The position numbers were made by a program, and so were the translations under genes. From IMG/VR virus record IMGVR_UViG_3300037488_001759, positions 1 to 46,649 of that record: 46,649 nt of DNA; one strand, written 5' to 3'. Origin of the DNA: a virus. Shown in pieces: positions 46,641 through 46,649 of this stretch. Below the pieces are notes generated by a model. That model made no database searches. It saw only the letters and a list, made by a program, of their open reading frames with translations, and was not told where the DNA came from. Positions within the stretch are counted from its first letter, which is position 1; each line of letters opens with the position of its first letter.

Positions 46641-46649
46641 TTTATTGTC
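46551..46649. repeat. 99-bp exact repeat of 3091-3189 at window end
   Basis: The last 99 bases equal 3091-3189 exactly; the base before (46550, G versus 3090, A) differs. Homology with a few mismatches extends back to about 46170 (2710). 99 is also a usual assembler k-mer length. With the 127-bp repeat it frames the two alleles. Confidence 0.95.

Noticed and set aside
42951-46649. True tandem duplication of the ejection module
   Set aside because: The identity is confined to the end anchors, with 127 and 99 exact bases at the contig ends, and both joins restore intact frames. A population bubble in a circular genome is simpler, though it is not proven.

Overview
The window is an essentially complete genome of a tailed bacteriophage, most likely a P22-like podovirus of a Gram-negative host with a low-GC genome. 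The evidence is a terminase pair, a P22-type portal, a scaffold and HK97-fold capsid set, P22 gp4- and gp10-like tail factors, several ejection (DNA-transfer) proteins, no tape measure, tube or sheath gene, and an overlapping Rz/Rz1 spanin pair. I see no integrase, RNA polymerase or tRNA, so it looks lytic and dependent on host RNA polymerase. The host cannot be named from the sequence.

Layout. The genome reads as a circle with two long transcription units. They diverge at about 14.8-15.1 kb and converge at about 34.7 kb. The late unit is on the minus strand. From 14766 down to 1 it holds terS, terL, portal, a GroES-like co-chaperonin, scaffold, capsid, minor structural genes and ejection proteins. 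It then wraps to 42950 and runs down to 34662 through the tail fibre, gp4- and gp10-like factors, more virion genes, membrane proteins, spanins, an M15 endopeptidase and a holin candidate. The early unit is on the plus strand (15137-34709). It begins with about twelve small unknown, membrane and repeat proteins. A structured 855-bp noncoding region follows, then a diiron-oxidase-like gene, a helicase loader candidate and DnaB. Next come small cassettes (ASCH-like, GNAT), a RecA-like ATPase with a YqaJ exonuclease, a two-gene NAD-salvage pathway (NMNAT-Nudix plus NAMPT), SSB, an ImmA/IrrE peptidase, a Ref-like HNH protein and RusA.

Contig ends. Bases 1-127 are identical to 42951-43077, and the last 99 bases are identical to 3091-3189. 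The sequence between these anchors differs: positions 128-3090 and 43078-46550 carry two versions of the same two ejection genes. The simplest reading is one circular genome of about 43 kb (42,950 or 43,460 bp) with two alleles of one locus in the sampled population, both written into a single linear contig. It is probably not a real tandem duplication.

Most unusual content. (i) The 19.4-20.27 kb noncoding region contains a terminator-ended, hairpin-rich RNA with several exposed GGA motifs. Next to it is a promoter-driven leader in which a hairpin loop (GUCCCCU) can pair with either of two AGGGGAC segments, one being the ribosome-binding site of the diiron-oxidase-like gene. (ii) Six 10-bp repeats at exact 11-bp spacing lie in two triplets around a GC hairpin at 34.28-34.39 kb, an origin or operator candidate. 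(iii) Two early promoters are each followed by a 5'-terminal stem-loop with the same ACUUCC loop. (iv) The NAD-salvage pair matches the anti-defence pathway known as NARP2. All assignments come from reading motifs and recalled family features; no database search was possible.
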